Made by a program: the position numbers and the translations under genes. A DNA stretch of 64,000 nt from positions 148,356,939 through 148,420,938 of the forward strand of contig CM041292.1 in the NCBI GenBank assembly GCA_023052935.1, in the 5' to 3' direction. Of the stretch, positions 44,500-55,350 are shown piece by piece. Position 1 is the first letter of the stretch; every line of letters begins with the position of its first letter. Below the pieces are notes generated by a model. The model saw only the letters and a list, made by a program, of their open reading frames with translations, had not been told where the DNA came from and did no database searches. Source of the DNA: Piezodorus guildinii (Eukaryota > Arthropoda > Insecta > Hemiptera > Pentatomidae).

Positions 44500-44720
44500 T
44501 ATCTGACTTATAATAATAATAATAGTCCCATCCAACCCGAAGTTTCGATGGCGATACCACTAAATGCTGCCTAAACAGAGTCGTCCAACGATCACCGTTC
44601 AAACTCAAGCACCCAAGATCAGACTTAACACAATCCATCCATCGACGCTTCGGCCTACCTTTCGGACGCCTACCATTCGGTTCAGCGAATACCAACGTTT
44701 TTAGGAACCTTTCCTCACCG
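44500..44720 (-). pseudogene. RTE-like LINE C-terminal relic
   Basis: The minus strand reads LGEERFLKTLVFAEPNGRRP then GRPKRRWMDCVKSDLGCL and GDRWTTLFRQ. A basic GR(R)P-GRP-RWxDCV tail is the typical C-terminus of RTE-type elements. It comes from a different RTE subfamily from 12004-13440. Confidence 0.7.
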
Positions 44721-45620
44721 AGCCCAACAACTTTAGACCCCTTTTGAGTCTCCGTGATGCTATCAACTCAATTATACTCACAGTGTTCCGCGTTTGCGAA
44801 ATTCTGAATTCCCCAATGGCCTCATCTCTCTTTGGAACAAATATTTCACGCAATACCTTATTTTCGAAAAGCTTAAGGCGTTTTTAAATCTACAAAGTTA
44901 GCAGCCAATTTTCACATCCTTAAAGTATCTTCGGAATAATAATAGTTTTATAAATTATAATATTCAAATTTATTTATAAGAGCCGTGAGCTAAGTAATTT
45001 CTTAACTGAAAAAAAAATACACATTTTCCGCCTTTTACGGGGAATTTATTTCCTCTTAGGTTTCGTTTTTCCTTGTTATCATTGAACCTAACAATCAGCT
45101 TTAAATTTAAATTGAATCCTCATGATCTCTTGAAAACTGTTTTTAATTACAATAATTTCCCTTGGAGTAGCATTAATAAATACCATTTATGAGCAATGTT
45201 TTCTTTGAGAACTGTTTTGCATCCACGGCTTTTCTTAATGAAGATAAGTGAGAAAAATTAAGGCCAGGGTCCTGAGTTATGGAGTGGAAAATATCATGGA
45301 AGTTGTATTTTCAGGTTAATAAATTATATCCTAAAACGGCTACCTCATTATTTGTAGCTTTCGGAAATTCGAAGAAAACATTATATTTTTTTTCTTATCT
45401 TGCCATTATGAAGTAGATCAGATATATGCTGAATAATCTGTATAGAATAATTTTACTCTTGGAAATATTTTTTAAAAAATGTTTGTTTTTTTCATTTATG
45501 AGATTTACAACTAAAAATACATCAAGTAAATTAGTCAGATATTTTACAATGAAAATACATGAAGCGAAAATGTCCATTGGCATCACTCCACTAGGTAATT
45601 TAAACTATAAGGCCTTCTTC
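44721..45620. other. Unassigned sequence
   Basis: The first 150 bp may be more of the RTE relic. The two facing frames at 45395-45653 are mirror images of each other and unsupported. Confidence 0.35.
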
Positions 45621-45624
45621 TTTA

Positions 45625-45815
45625 CAGGCGCCTCGGAGGATTTTCAGGAATAGAAGAGGAAGCAAGGATTGAAACTAGTGGGTTAGAGTGCGAATGGAGT
45701 TTGTCATGAAAGGATTGATACCTGGTTCGGGCCAAATCAGCTACAAAGGGAATATTAAGGTCTATTCCACATTATCCATAAGCTTATTCGTGACAAAATA
45801 AGGAGCGTTGAGGAA
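45625..45815 (-). pseudogene. Jockey-type LINE C-terminal relic
   Basis: The minus strand gives the blocks AAGACCGTT-free remains of the C-terminus: an NEQ-like start at 45810, FVADLARTRYQSFHDKLHSH, then TSFNPCFLFYS and an end in CGAGGCGCC (45628). These match 54440-54590. Confidence 0.7.
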
Positions 45816-46189
45816 AACAAATTTTTTAATAAATATTAAAAATCATTCATTGCTTTCTAGAACACTAATTAAATCACTCTCCCCTACTACCAGTAGTTAT
45901 TAGCCATGCATTATTTCATTTTCCGAAGTTTTGGTACACATAAAGAATATTCATATTACAATATTGACTTTTTTTAAAACATATAAAAAATCATCATAGA
46001 AATACAAATTAGTTCGGTAAAATATAAAACAATTTAAAGATGTATGATATAATTTTCTTTTTCTTAAAATCAAAATGTGCTTTCTCTTAAGACAGAATCA
46101 CACATTGAATATTTTTTTAACCGTCTGTGCAGTAGATTTTCTTTTTCAGAAAATAAAAACATTAAATGATGAAAATGAACTTTTTTTCT

Positions 46190-46475
46190 CTTCAATTTTC
46201 AGCCTGCAATCCAAATTCCTACGAAAAATCCTCAATGCTCCTTACTTTGTAACTAATAAACTCACCCATCGAGACCTAAATATCCCATTGTTTGCAGACT
46301 TGGCGAGCGATAGATACACCTCTTTTAATTCCAAACTACCTGCCCATTCAAACCCGCTTGTCCGTAACTTCTCATCTAAATCTATTCCCAGTAATCCTCC
46401 GAGGCGCCGGAAAAGACGGTAGCCAAGAGACCTGCTCATAGGATAAACTTTGAAGTACTACCACTGGTTAGATTC
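46190..46475 (+). pseudogene. Jockey-type LINE C-terminal relic
   Basis: The plus strand reads LQSKFLRKILNAPYFVTNKL then THRDLNIPLFADLASDRYTS and SIPSNPPRRRKRR, followed by a stop. The terminal NPPRR-KRR is the conserved end of Jockey ORF2 here. It is open but truncated at its 5' side. Confidence 0.85.
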
Positions 46476-47709
46476 TTTACGTGTCTATTCATGCCTGATA
46501 ATTTAATTCGGCCACTTTGCTTATTGTATTTGCATATATAGTCGTAAAAAACAATAAAATATATTAATAATAAAAAAAAATTTAGACTGCAAAATACTAC
46601 TTACACAGGTAAGGAATCTCGGTTGATGGATAAAACTGGTTCATAAAAGCACCATGACTAATCCTTTAGAATAAAAAAGTGAACATTATTGACCAAACAA
46701 ACAGATTTTACAAACATAGAGAATGCAATTGAAACATTTAAAAACTCCCAGTACTCATTTTACAAACAAACACTTATAAAGGCATTGATATACACTCCCC
46801 GTCAAAAGTATTGCAACATCTATAATTCTAGCGATTTTCTTGGTGTTGACCTTTATCCAGACTTTGTTTATATTTATAGTAATATTATTTATTATATGAG
46901 AGATATTAGGAATTAGACATATCATTTTTATTCACTGTTTACCAACAAACGATGGAATTTTGTTTCATTCGTTTCAAATTCCATTTCAGTCAGTCCATGT
47001 TTATCTTTTGCTTGCCTCAAATATGTTCTCTCTTTTCGCTTAGGTCTAGTTTAAACAATTAATTTTATTCACAATGGATCGTTTAAGTCACAACGATTCG
47101 GTCAGAATCATCATTCTGCATGAAGAAGGCAAATCATTGCGTTACATTGCAAATAAATACATGCGGTATTTAATATTCTACCGTTTCAAGTACCATCAAA
47201 AGGTACAGGGAGACTGGAAGTCATTCGAGACGACCAACGGCAGGGCGTCCCATGGTTACTAACTTCGGAAGCTTAACTCTACTATCTCGGAATCAACCGT
47301 CATTAGAAGACTAGGAGAGTCAAGTCTCAGGTAAAGAAGGCCAGTGAAATGTCCTCTTCTAACCGCAGAACACGAGTAAAAAGATTAAGATTTGCAAGGG
47401 AAAACTAATCTTGGACTGTGGATGGATGGAAAAAAGTTTTATTCACTGATGAGACGGGAGTGTCCCTTAACAGCCCAGATGGCCTTGGAAGAGTTTGGAG
47501 AAGGCCTGGAGAACGGTATAGTGAGTGCTGCAAGTTAGAAACTGAGCCATTGGGAGGGGATTCTATCATGTTATGGGGTGGCTTATCTTTATGCCATGTA
47601 TAATCTCTGAATCATTGTTCATGCATGATAATGGTCGTCATCACAAGACAAGATGTGTTTCTGAACACCACAAATATTCACACCATTTATTTGGCCTGAG
47701 AGAGGTCTA

Positions 47710-47748
47710 GAACTTAACCCAATCGAACACGTTTGGGTTAATCTCAAA
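47710..47748 (+). repeat. 39-bp direct repeat, left copy
   Basis: Identical over 39 bp to 48961-48999. It covers the LNPIEHVWVNLK coding block of the Tc1 transposase. Confidence 0.93.
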
Positions 47749-48960
47749 ATAAGGCGTCACTTGAAATAGAAAAGATAGTGGGACTATAATGTTCTAAATA
47801 CATCGGTATTAAATAAAAACTATATATCATATATGTTATTCTCTGATTAATAATATTAGTGAGCCTGTCTGTATTCGATTCTCTGATTCTGTGGAGAAAA
47901 TAAGTTTTTGTTTTTTGCGTTTCTCCTGATGACTTTAAATAAGCTATGATTTGCATCCACATCATAATAGAATATAAAATGATCTTTTAATCTAAGTATA
48001 TCTTATTCATTTATCATACCTCAGATTGCAACAGATTCATATTCGAAATAAAATATCAAACATATAGAATTTATGAATTAAATATCAATTTAAGCTAATT
48101 TATCTGTTAAATTAAAATGGGGCTCATATGTCAAGTTCAAATGAAAGAACCTCCTCGAACAACTGACTGTACTACACTGTCTTCTATCAAAATCATAAAA
48201 ACTAAAATTTAGACATAAACTAAATACATACAGATACCTACTTAAAACTATATGGAAATACGCCATACCATAATTACTTATTAAAAAAACTGCGAATGAT
48301 TCAATTTAGAAATTACTGCTCCATGGCACGTAAAAAAAAAAAAAATACTTACAATATCTGATTCGATGAACCAATATTCGACCAACACACTCGAACACTT
48401 TATTCGCGTACATATTAAACTGTACGCAAACGAAAATTTAATTTATATAGAATTTGTATTTATAGACTATTTATAAACGACTTGCAAATAGCCGAAACAT
48501 CTGTCAGAAGGCTAAAGAGAACCTGGATGAAATACCTCATCTGCAAACCTAGAAAAGGGCACTGCTGGGTACTTTCCTCCCCCTGTGCCTTGTAAGTTCT
48601 ATATTGCACATTTGCTGATTGCCAGTTAACTTCTGATAAGTGCGAGTAGAAAAGTATGAAGAGAAAAAAGAATATAGACATAACTGTAGTTAGACATGTA
48701 TTCTAGCAGTTACAAATAAAATATTTAACATTTAGTTTACAAAGCGGTGATTTATTTTCAAGTAGTTATAGAAATAAATAAAAATCAGTTAAATGGAAAA
48801 TACAAGATTCTACCACTTTCCTTATTGGTTCGATTCCAATCTGGATTATGTCTTCCATAATACGAGGGTAATAAATAAAATTATAAATTAAGTTATCTAA
48901 TAAATTCTTATGTATTTGTTTATTCATTCAACGCCAATTTTTTGCCATTGTGACTAACCT
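47749..48960. other. Insertion inside the Tc1 element, of unknown type
   Basis: About 1.2 kb of AT-rich DNA separates the two copies of the 39-bp repeat. It has an A-run at about 48331-48345 and ends in a SINE family A tail on the minus strand (48915-48955). No transposase or polymerase blocks are visible. It may be more than one insertion. Confidence 0.55.
48915..48955 (-). repeat. SINE family A tail fragment
   Basis: TTGTTTATTCATTCAACGCC is the reverse complement of the 3' tail seen at 56745-56770 and 61580-61610. Confidence 0.55.
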
Positions 48961-48999
48961 GAACTTAACCCAATCGAACACGTTTGGGTTAATCTCAAA
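48961..48999 (+). repeat. 39-bp direct repeat, right copy
   Basis: See 47710-47748. Beyond this copy the Tc1 coding sequence continues to its normal C-terminus. Confidence 0.93.
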
Positions 49000-49550
49000 T
49001 GAAAGGTTCGTTCACAAGATTCACCTCCACTCATAAAATGCTAAGGACAGCTGTATTGGAGGAGTGGGAAAATATACCCCAAATTTTTCTTCAAAATATT
49101 TTTACAAGTATACCAAGACCGAAGCAGTCATTCAAGAGAGGGAAATACGTCTTATTAAATGTAAATTAAAAATTGAAAGTGTAATTTGAAAAGTCAAAAT
49201 TGTAAAAAAGGAAAATTTTAAAAAGTAAGTTTTCTGCATTTTTTCTTTATTGGAAGAAATATTTGAATTTATTTTAATAAAACTTCTTTATTTCCAGTTT
49301 AAAAATGTTAATTATTGATTTCAGAACCATTCTTTATTATAAAAATAAGTTTTTGTAAAATTAAAATATTTAAGTGTTGCAATAATTTTGACAGTGAGTT
49401 TATTAAAAAATGATTTAATATGTATTTCATTTGTCTTTAAAATATTCAGAATGATTTTATTAATCATTTTAATAGATGTATTATTATTTTCATTCGAATT
49501 AAAGGTGGAATAGTCAGGAATCAGTCATTTTTTTAATTTTTTTTAATTTT

Positions 49551-49590
49551 GCCAACGTTTCGGCCCAAGCTTTTGAGCCATCATCAGGGC
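49551..49590 (-). ncRNA. Hammerhead-like motif, locus A left arm
   Basis: Read on the minus strand: GCC, CTGATGA, an extra T, stem II GGCTC...GGGCC, GAAACGTT, GGC. The GCC/GGC ends can form stem I, and ACGT could serve as the very short stem III, as in dimeric type I hammerheads. The extra base after CTGATGA departs from the textbook core. Confidence 0.55.
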
Positions 49591-49640
49591 ATTACTGAGC
49601 ATAAATAAACTCTATTTATGCTTGGACATGGCTCAGTAAT

Positions 49641-49680
49641 GCCCTGATGATGGTTCAAAAGCTTGGACCGAAACGTTGGC
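49641..49680 (+). ncRNA. Hammerhead-like motif, locus A right arm
   Basis: Same layout on the plus strand but stem II reads GGTTC...GGACC. Relative to the left arm, the third pair changes from C-G to T-A, a compensated difference. The cleavage triplet would be GTT. Confidence 0.55.
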
Positions 49681-49735
49681 AAAATTAAAAAAATTTCAAA
49701 AAACGACTGATTGACTGATTCCTGACTATTCCACC

Positions 49736-50450
49736 TATAGTAGTTTCTACACTCGACTATACATCCTCAATATAACTTTCATTCGAAGTATAACAAGTAC
49801 TTTTAAATGTTTATTAAGCTCTATAATTACTCAATGGTTTAATCAAAAAATCTGTCGAGTCATCAAGTCACTATGTTAAGGCAAGTCAATTAAAATGTTT
49901 AACTTAAATATTTCCTTCATAAATCATATAGATATGGTTGTTGTGAAATATTATGATAAACGAATAAAATAATCAGTAATATTTATTTCTATCAGCTCCT
50001 TTATTGACCAGTAACCTAGTATATATTAATACTAAGACCTGCCATATGTAGAGAATGTATGCGTTTGATGATTCATGTTCCGTCACATAGTATATTGGCA
50101 CTTGATATATCTGTGCCGTTGGAGAAAACTCACACTATATTGAGTTACAAATGGAAAGCTGTATTGCAAGCCTGATGTTTTTTATATCATGAAAAATATG
50201 ATCCTTCCAGTTATTGGGACAAATTTTACTCTGTTATTTTATACGGCTTTTCGACTGCAGATTTATCTCTGATATCTCCGGCATTTTGATTTTCTTTTCA
50301 AAAAATTATACTCTGTGCAAGACCATTCTTATATTTTTATTTATTATGATAAATTGTAGTGTAGATTAGTTTGAATTTTCTACAAACAGGAGGCTGCAAA
50401 AGATAAAAACATATTTTTTTCTGAAATTTTTGATGGTCGCACTTAATTTG

Positions 50451-50455
<5 letters not shown>
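49736..50455. other. Unassigned sequence
   Basis: AT-rich, with no coding or RNA signal seen. The first 50 bp (TAGTAGTTTCTACACTCGAC) resemble what follows locus B at 58990 and probably extend the Penelope-like unit. Confidence 0.4.
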
Positions 50456-50514
<59 letters not shown>

Positions 50515-50558
50515 TATATATTTTTTTTTTTTTTTTTATTTTTTTTTTTTTTTTTTTG
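50456..50558. repeat. (TA)n array followed by T-runs
   Basis: TA dinucleotides to about 50521, then long T-runs. A second TA array lies at 50785-50834. The 230 bp between are unassigned; the T-runs may be the poly(A) tail of a minus-strand insert I cannot name. Confidence 0.8.
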
Positions 50559-50783
50559 TTTTTGTTAATGTAGTTTAAGAGGATTGTTCGTAAACTGGTG
50601 GAGGGGGAGTTAAGGACTGATAAGGTAGTATATCAGCCTTAATTCCAAACCACCTCTTGTAATTAGAAATATATATATAGAGGATTAGAAGACCAATAAA
50701 GGCGGTGTTTGAATAGCCATCAAGCGTGTTGTTTATGCTCCTTTCTTTATTTTTAAAAATTTATATTTCGGACAACGCATAAG

Positions 50784-50784
<1 letters not shown>

Positions 50785-50834
<50 letters not shown>
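50785..50834. repeat. (TA)n microsatellite
   Basis: Uninterrupted TA array. Confidence 0.9.
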
Positions 50835-50838
<4 letters not shown>

Positions 50839-51255
50839 AAATTGTATATAGGTCTATACAAATTTTTCTCCTTCTTATCAATCTTTTTTTACGTTTTGAT
50901 CCACCGGTAGATAAATGTGATCCTTTTCATGAACTAATAGTATTTATCAATATTGGTAAATTTTTATATTCTTCTCTCAATACAACAATGCTTAACTAAG
51001 ATACAATAAACATACCTTAATAACAATTATTTAGCACCAGCTCACCAAGCAGGCTAACTACATGGCACTGGGAACTTCACAGCCATGGTGACGGAAGCCT
51101 GAGTTATCAATAATAAAACTCAATATTAACACAATTGTTATAAATAATTAAATAATTCTATTATTAAATTTAGATCAAAATAATAAATCATATTTGTCTA
51201 TTAAAATAAAAAGTGAATCACGGTTAAAAACTATTTTATAAAAATAATTACAAAT

Positions 51256-51693
51256 GGGAGCGGCGTGGTCTAATGGATAGATCACTAGTCTAATGTTCTC
51301 CATGTCATGAGTTCGAATACCGGCTGTGACAAAATATTATTCATACTGTTATTTCAGTTATGGGACGGCTATAGGTTATATGATATGATTTTATATTAAA
51401 TAATTGTCCATTAAGGAAAAAATAGCATGCTGTGTAAATAGCAACCCAACTAAGATGGGCAGCATCGCTTGTTCATTTTCAATAAAGTGTATCTCTCTCC
51501 CGTTCTAGGATACACCCAGTCTCGATAAATTAGTTGCCCGAAACAGTGGGAAAAAACCTTGGAGCTGAGCGCGATCCCGGCCGAAACACCTCACTGCACT
51601 ATCGTTGGCCTAGAAACATTTACGAATCTTTATATATACTGAGCCCAAGACCCTTCCTGGGTTGTACAGGTACAGTTTTTTTTTTTTTTTTTT
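51256..51693 (+). mobile_element. tRNA-derived SINE, family B
   Basis: The head has a box-A-like TGGTCTAATGG and a box-B-like AGTTCGAATACC spaced as in a tRNA gene, so RNA polymerase III could start here. The tRNA fold is imperfect. The body runs about 350 bp and ends CTGGGTTGTACAGGTACAG followed by a T-run at about 51676-51693. A shorter relative of its 3' end is at 57800-57895. The frame at 51534-51758 is incidental. Confidence 0.7.
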
Positions 51694-51965
51694 TAATAAC
51701 AACAAAACAACACAAAATATTGTATAAAAACAACATAAAGACCAAAAATTTTTCATAAAAAGAACGTTAGTAAATAACTGAACAACAATACAAACTCACA
51801 ACATAATATAACCCAACCAAATTTTTCTGTAAACTATTTTTTTTTCCTAACGCGTTTAAAATATTGTTATAAATATTATCATTATGAACAACATATAAAA
51901 CAATTATTATGCGCATTCACAGTGTACTTATTAATTAATACTTATTATTATTATTATTATTATAG

Positions 51966-52023
<58 letters not shown>

Positions 52024-52642
52024 TAGTTTTATAATTATGTACTTTATTTATAAAACTAATAACTATATTATATTACTTTTGCACTGTGAATTATAATTTT
52101 TAATATAGTGCCTAGTGCTACAAAAGAACTATGTCCTGAATAAATTCATCTTAAAGTCAAGGATGGCTAAAAGGCTAAATAAGATTGCCTGAAAAAATAT
52201 TGAACTTTTGAATCATAAACATTTTTATCGTTCTAAACCATCTCGAAATTTTCAAAGGTAAAGTTCCTTATTGCTTCCTTTGACAATTATTTTCTTTCTG
52301 ATAGGCTTCTTATCCAACCCTCTTTCATGTAAATATATCACCTGAAAAAACTTTAAGAACCATCCTATAAAAATTTCTTATCATGTAAAACATATGCCAA
52401 ACAACTATCCAAAGAGTAAATGTATGTGACTCCTACATATATATGTACATATTTAATTAGAATAATAGTTCTTAATACATACAACCTACATATATGAAAA
52501 TTTGGTGAGCGTAACACACGACTTTCACTTATCTAGGTTGTTAAAATTAATTGAAGAACCATACAGGTTTAAAGAATTATTTTCAGTTTACTTCGGAACA
52601 TTGAACCCCCGTCATTATTACTAGATTAAAAGGATATCGTTG
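51694..52642. other. Unassigned sequence with simple repeats
   Basis: A (TTA)n tract leads into (CA)n then (TA)n at about 51946-52020. The remainder is AT-rich without signals. Confidence 0.5.
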
Positions 52643-52905
52643 GGGTTACCTGTAGCTGGATGGCTAGCATAAGGTCCTGGGATCAAACCCGCAGGTAGCC
52701 CTAGGATTTTTTTAATGGGAGTAAAAAATCCTTAGTTTTGCCGTCCTTCGGAGGGGACGTTAAAAGGTGGTCCCGAGTCAGTGAGATGTCAGCTACTCGT
52801 TAAAGATCTCTATCCTAATAAATCATGGATAGGCAAAATTTAGGACTCCCACTGTAGCATCATCCGATTAGCTATAGTAGCATAAAGTTTTAAATAAATA
52901 AAAAA
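52643..52905 (+). mobile_element. tRNA-derived SINE, family A, copy 1
   Basis: The tRNA-like head (GTAGCTGGATGGCTAGCATA, box B GGGATCAAACCC) is followed by a conserved body: CCTAGGATTTTTTTAATGGG, a TCCTTAGTTTTGCCGTCCTT block, GGAGGGGACGTTAAAAGG, GGACTCCCACTGTAGCATC and TAGCATAAAG. It ends in TAAATAAATAAA. Two other copies are at 56745-57025 and 61348-61610. Confidence 0.85.
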
Positions 52906-53109
52906 ACCTAAAACTCGATATTCGAAAATTTTTCTCTGGCAATACTATCTCTTACTATATATTTCACATACAGGTGAGTAAAAGTAAAAGTCCAATTATA
53001 ATCTACGATATACCAATAGCCAAATACTCAAAACCAGGTTGGCGTCAATTACAAGGTCTTAAGGTGATGAAATACAATGGTATCGTGTTATTTTCAACTT
53101 AAGTATATA

Positions 53110-53650
53110 TTGGGTTGTGTCACATGAAATATCCGTTTTCAAGGTATAGGATTTTTACTAAAATTCGATATGAAAAAAAGATAATTTTATTCGAATTATT
53201 TACCTTCTTTTTCTACACATTTTTCCCAACGTGACACCAACTTTTTTATTCCCGAATTGAAAAACTCTGAGCTTTGAAGTGAAACAAAATCTGAAAACGC
53301 ACTTTGACGAAGTTGTCTAAATTCCTGAACAGGTGGTAATCTGTTGGAGACAAGTCGGGAGAATATGGTGGGTGCGGAAGATTTTCGTAGCCCAGTTCTT
53401 TCAATTTTAGCATGGTATGTTTTGAAACATTCCGCTCAGTGAGATCATGAGGTACCTATGTATCGAGCTTTTTCACTTTCCCAATACACTTTAAATGTTT
53501 GGAAACGGTAGATGCACTTGCATTTAGTTGTGCTGAGAGTCCTTTAACTGTTTGGTAGGGGTTTCCTTCTACTGTATGTTTGAGGACATCGTTGTCTATT
53601 ACGGACGGAGGTTTTCCTCGGGGCAAGTTTTCCAAGTCGGTCATAGTTTA
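53110..53650 (-). mobile_element. Mariner remnant with central deletion, one end missing
   Basis: The left end TTGGGTTGTGTCACATGAAA, preceded by TA, equals the left terminal repeat of the element at 61945-62862. On the minus strand the protein remains read LENLPRGKPPSVIDNDVLKH, STVSKHLKCIGKVKKLDT, VPHDLTER, then jump to KLKELGYENLPHPPYSPDLS with the third catalytic Asp. The other terminal repeat and the N-terminus are lost. Confidence 0.85.
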
Positions 53651-53704
53651 ATTAATTCTTGAGCTAATTTGCATGACCACTTGCATTAATATTTATATTA
53701 ATAC

Positions 53705-55350
53705 TATGAAACACTTATTTTTTTTTTACTTTTACTTACATATATATAGAATACATAGTAAGGGAAAGTATTGCGATCGTGAAAATTTTCTAATTCTAGT
53801 TTTCAACGAAAATACACGTTTTAGGGTCTCCTGAGTAAGATGGCTAAGTCCCGCAAAAAGTTTTTGACACACGTGTGGGTGTGGTAAGTCCCAACGAAAA
53901 GATAAAATTTCATATCTGAGGCAACTATACGTTTGAGATGTAACAGTAACTTTTAACTTCATCAAAATCAGCTCACTAGAAGAATCACTTTATACCATCC
54001 ATTTTGCACCTATTTAAGGTTTTCTCAGAACTGGAGAATAAAAATAAATTCCAACAAATCCCATCAAATAACCTTTACCCTTCGTCGTAAACCTTTGACT
54101 TCCTGCCCTACGGTATCCTTTAATAACACTCAACTAGCTCCTGTTGAACAGATCTGACACCTAGGACTTCTTGACAAACGCCTAACTTGGAATCCACATA
54201 CATGACTAAAACGACCAGAAACTGCTCGCCGCTTTAGGCTGCTGCAACACTTACTAGACAAACGGTCAAACTTTCCTCTGAAATATAAAAGGCTCATCTA
54301 CATGACTATTATAAGACCAATCTGGACTTACGGAGTAGAGCTTTGGGGCTCTACTAAACCATCGAATTCTTCCCTCATCCAATCCTTACAATCCAAAATC
54401 CTCAACGCTCCTTACTTTGTACGAATAAACTTATCTAAAAAGACCTTAATGTTCCCTTTTTTACTGATTTGGCCCGGACCAGGTATCAATCCTTTCATGA
54501 CAAACTCCATTCACACTCTAACCCACTAGTTTCAATCCTTTCTTCCTCTTCAATTCCGGATAACCTCCGAGGTGCCTGAAAAGGAAATGGCCCCGGGACC
54601 TTCTAGTTTAGAATATTTTTAGAGTGCTTCCAATGGAAGCTTCTCTACATGTATATCATATAATTGTATTTTATAACACGTCACATTTTCTTGATGTATT
54701 TTTGTTAATACAGTTGTATATACCAATAAAATGATTAAAAAAAAAAAATAAAAAAAAAGGTTTTCTCAAAAACAGCTCTAGAGATTTTAATTGAATTCGC
54801 TAGATTGATGTAAAATTTGACGGGCTTAAATATCATGTAGGTTTTATTCAGATTAAAATAGTCGGACGGGGCTTAAATACCGATATTTCAAAATTTCTTC
54901 TGCTAAAGTACCTTTTATTTTTTAGATTTTATAAAATTGACTATATCATCTAATCAGTATTGCTAAAAAACAGATAAATATATAAGTTGAACGATTTCGA
55001 ATTCCAATTAAAGGAGAAAGCTGCAAAAGTATTTTTTAAATCCAAATTTTGTTTTTGAGCTTAAAACAGTAATATGCATATATAATATACCGTTGGAATG
55101 CGAAATTTTAGAAAAATTATTATCTCATGTATATTATTGTATAAGTTAACGGAGAATGATGAAAAGCCGATATGACAAACTGATTGTGCTTGATAATAAT
55201 AGATTATTCAATAAAACACATGTTGTCATTAAAATCCAATGTAAATTATTCTTTAACAATTTAATATTCAATTTTCTAAATTTGTTTGAAAATTCATAAA
55301 TTGATATCAATAACGGAGGTAAGTGAAAGTTGTGTGTTGCGTTCACCAAA
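53705..55350 (+). repeat. Interspersed repeat family R, copy 2, split by a LINE
   Basis: Matches 16930-17765 in two parts, 53705-54031 and 54757-55350. Shared landmarks include ACACGTTTTAGGGT, the AAATTTCATATCTGAGG-CAACTATACG block, GACGGGCTTAAATATCATGT, CCGTTGGAATGCGAAAT and ACAAACTGATTGTG. Noncoding; the frame at 55146-55451 is incidental. Confidence 0.8.
54032..54756 (+). mobile_element. 5'-truncated Jockey-type LINE in repeat R
   Basis: AAGGTTTTCTCA occurs at 54016-54027 and again at 54757-54768, a target duplication of at least 12 bp. The insert ends in an A-rich tail (54735-54756). Its ORF2 C-terminal blocks are frameshifted: NPHT, LYMTIIRPIWTYGVELWGST, KPSNSSLIQSLQSKILNAPY and a final CGAGGTGCCTGAAAAGGAAA. 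It represents the second Jockey subfamily, the same as 46190-46475 and 63420-64000. Confidence 0.85.

Larger units (their letters stand above)
47074..49170 (+). pseudogene. Tc1 transposase remains
   Basis: The start MDRLSHNDSVRIIILHEEGK and SLRYIANKY gives the first helix-turn-helix. Frameshifts follow. VDGWKKVLFTDETGVSLNSP holds the first catalytic Asp, RVWRRPGERY and DSIMLWGGLS follow, and LNPIEHVWVNLK holds the final Glu. After the insertion the last block is repeated and the C-terminus resumes as decayed RSQDSPPL...WEN-IP. The second Asp region is hard to see (near 47620-47640). The gene is dead. Confidence 0.82.
46793..49400 (+). mobile_element. Tc1-type transposon, decayed and interrupted
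   Basis: The left end CACTCCCCGTCAAAAGTATT and the right end (reverse complement AACTCACTGTCAAAATTATT) form inverted repeats that both continue GCAACA, with TA outside each (46791-46792 and 49401-49402). Together with the transposase remains this marks a Tc1 element. Its length of 2.6 kb is explained by about 1.2 kb of foreign DNA at 47749-48960. Without that the element would be about 1.4 kb plus the duplicated 39 bp. Confidence 0.85.
49504..49735. mobile_element. Penelope-like palindromic locus A
   Basis: Two arms of about 110 bp in inverted orientation, nearly complementary, from GGTGGAATAGTCAGGAATCA on the left to its complement ending at 49735. Each arm has a hammerhead-like motif followed by AAAATTAAAAAAATT. 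No protein-coding part. I assign it to Penelope-like pseudo-LTR remains because of the hammerhead-like core and because inverted pseudo-LTRs are known there. No Penelope reverse transcriptase is present in the window. Confidence 0.6.
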
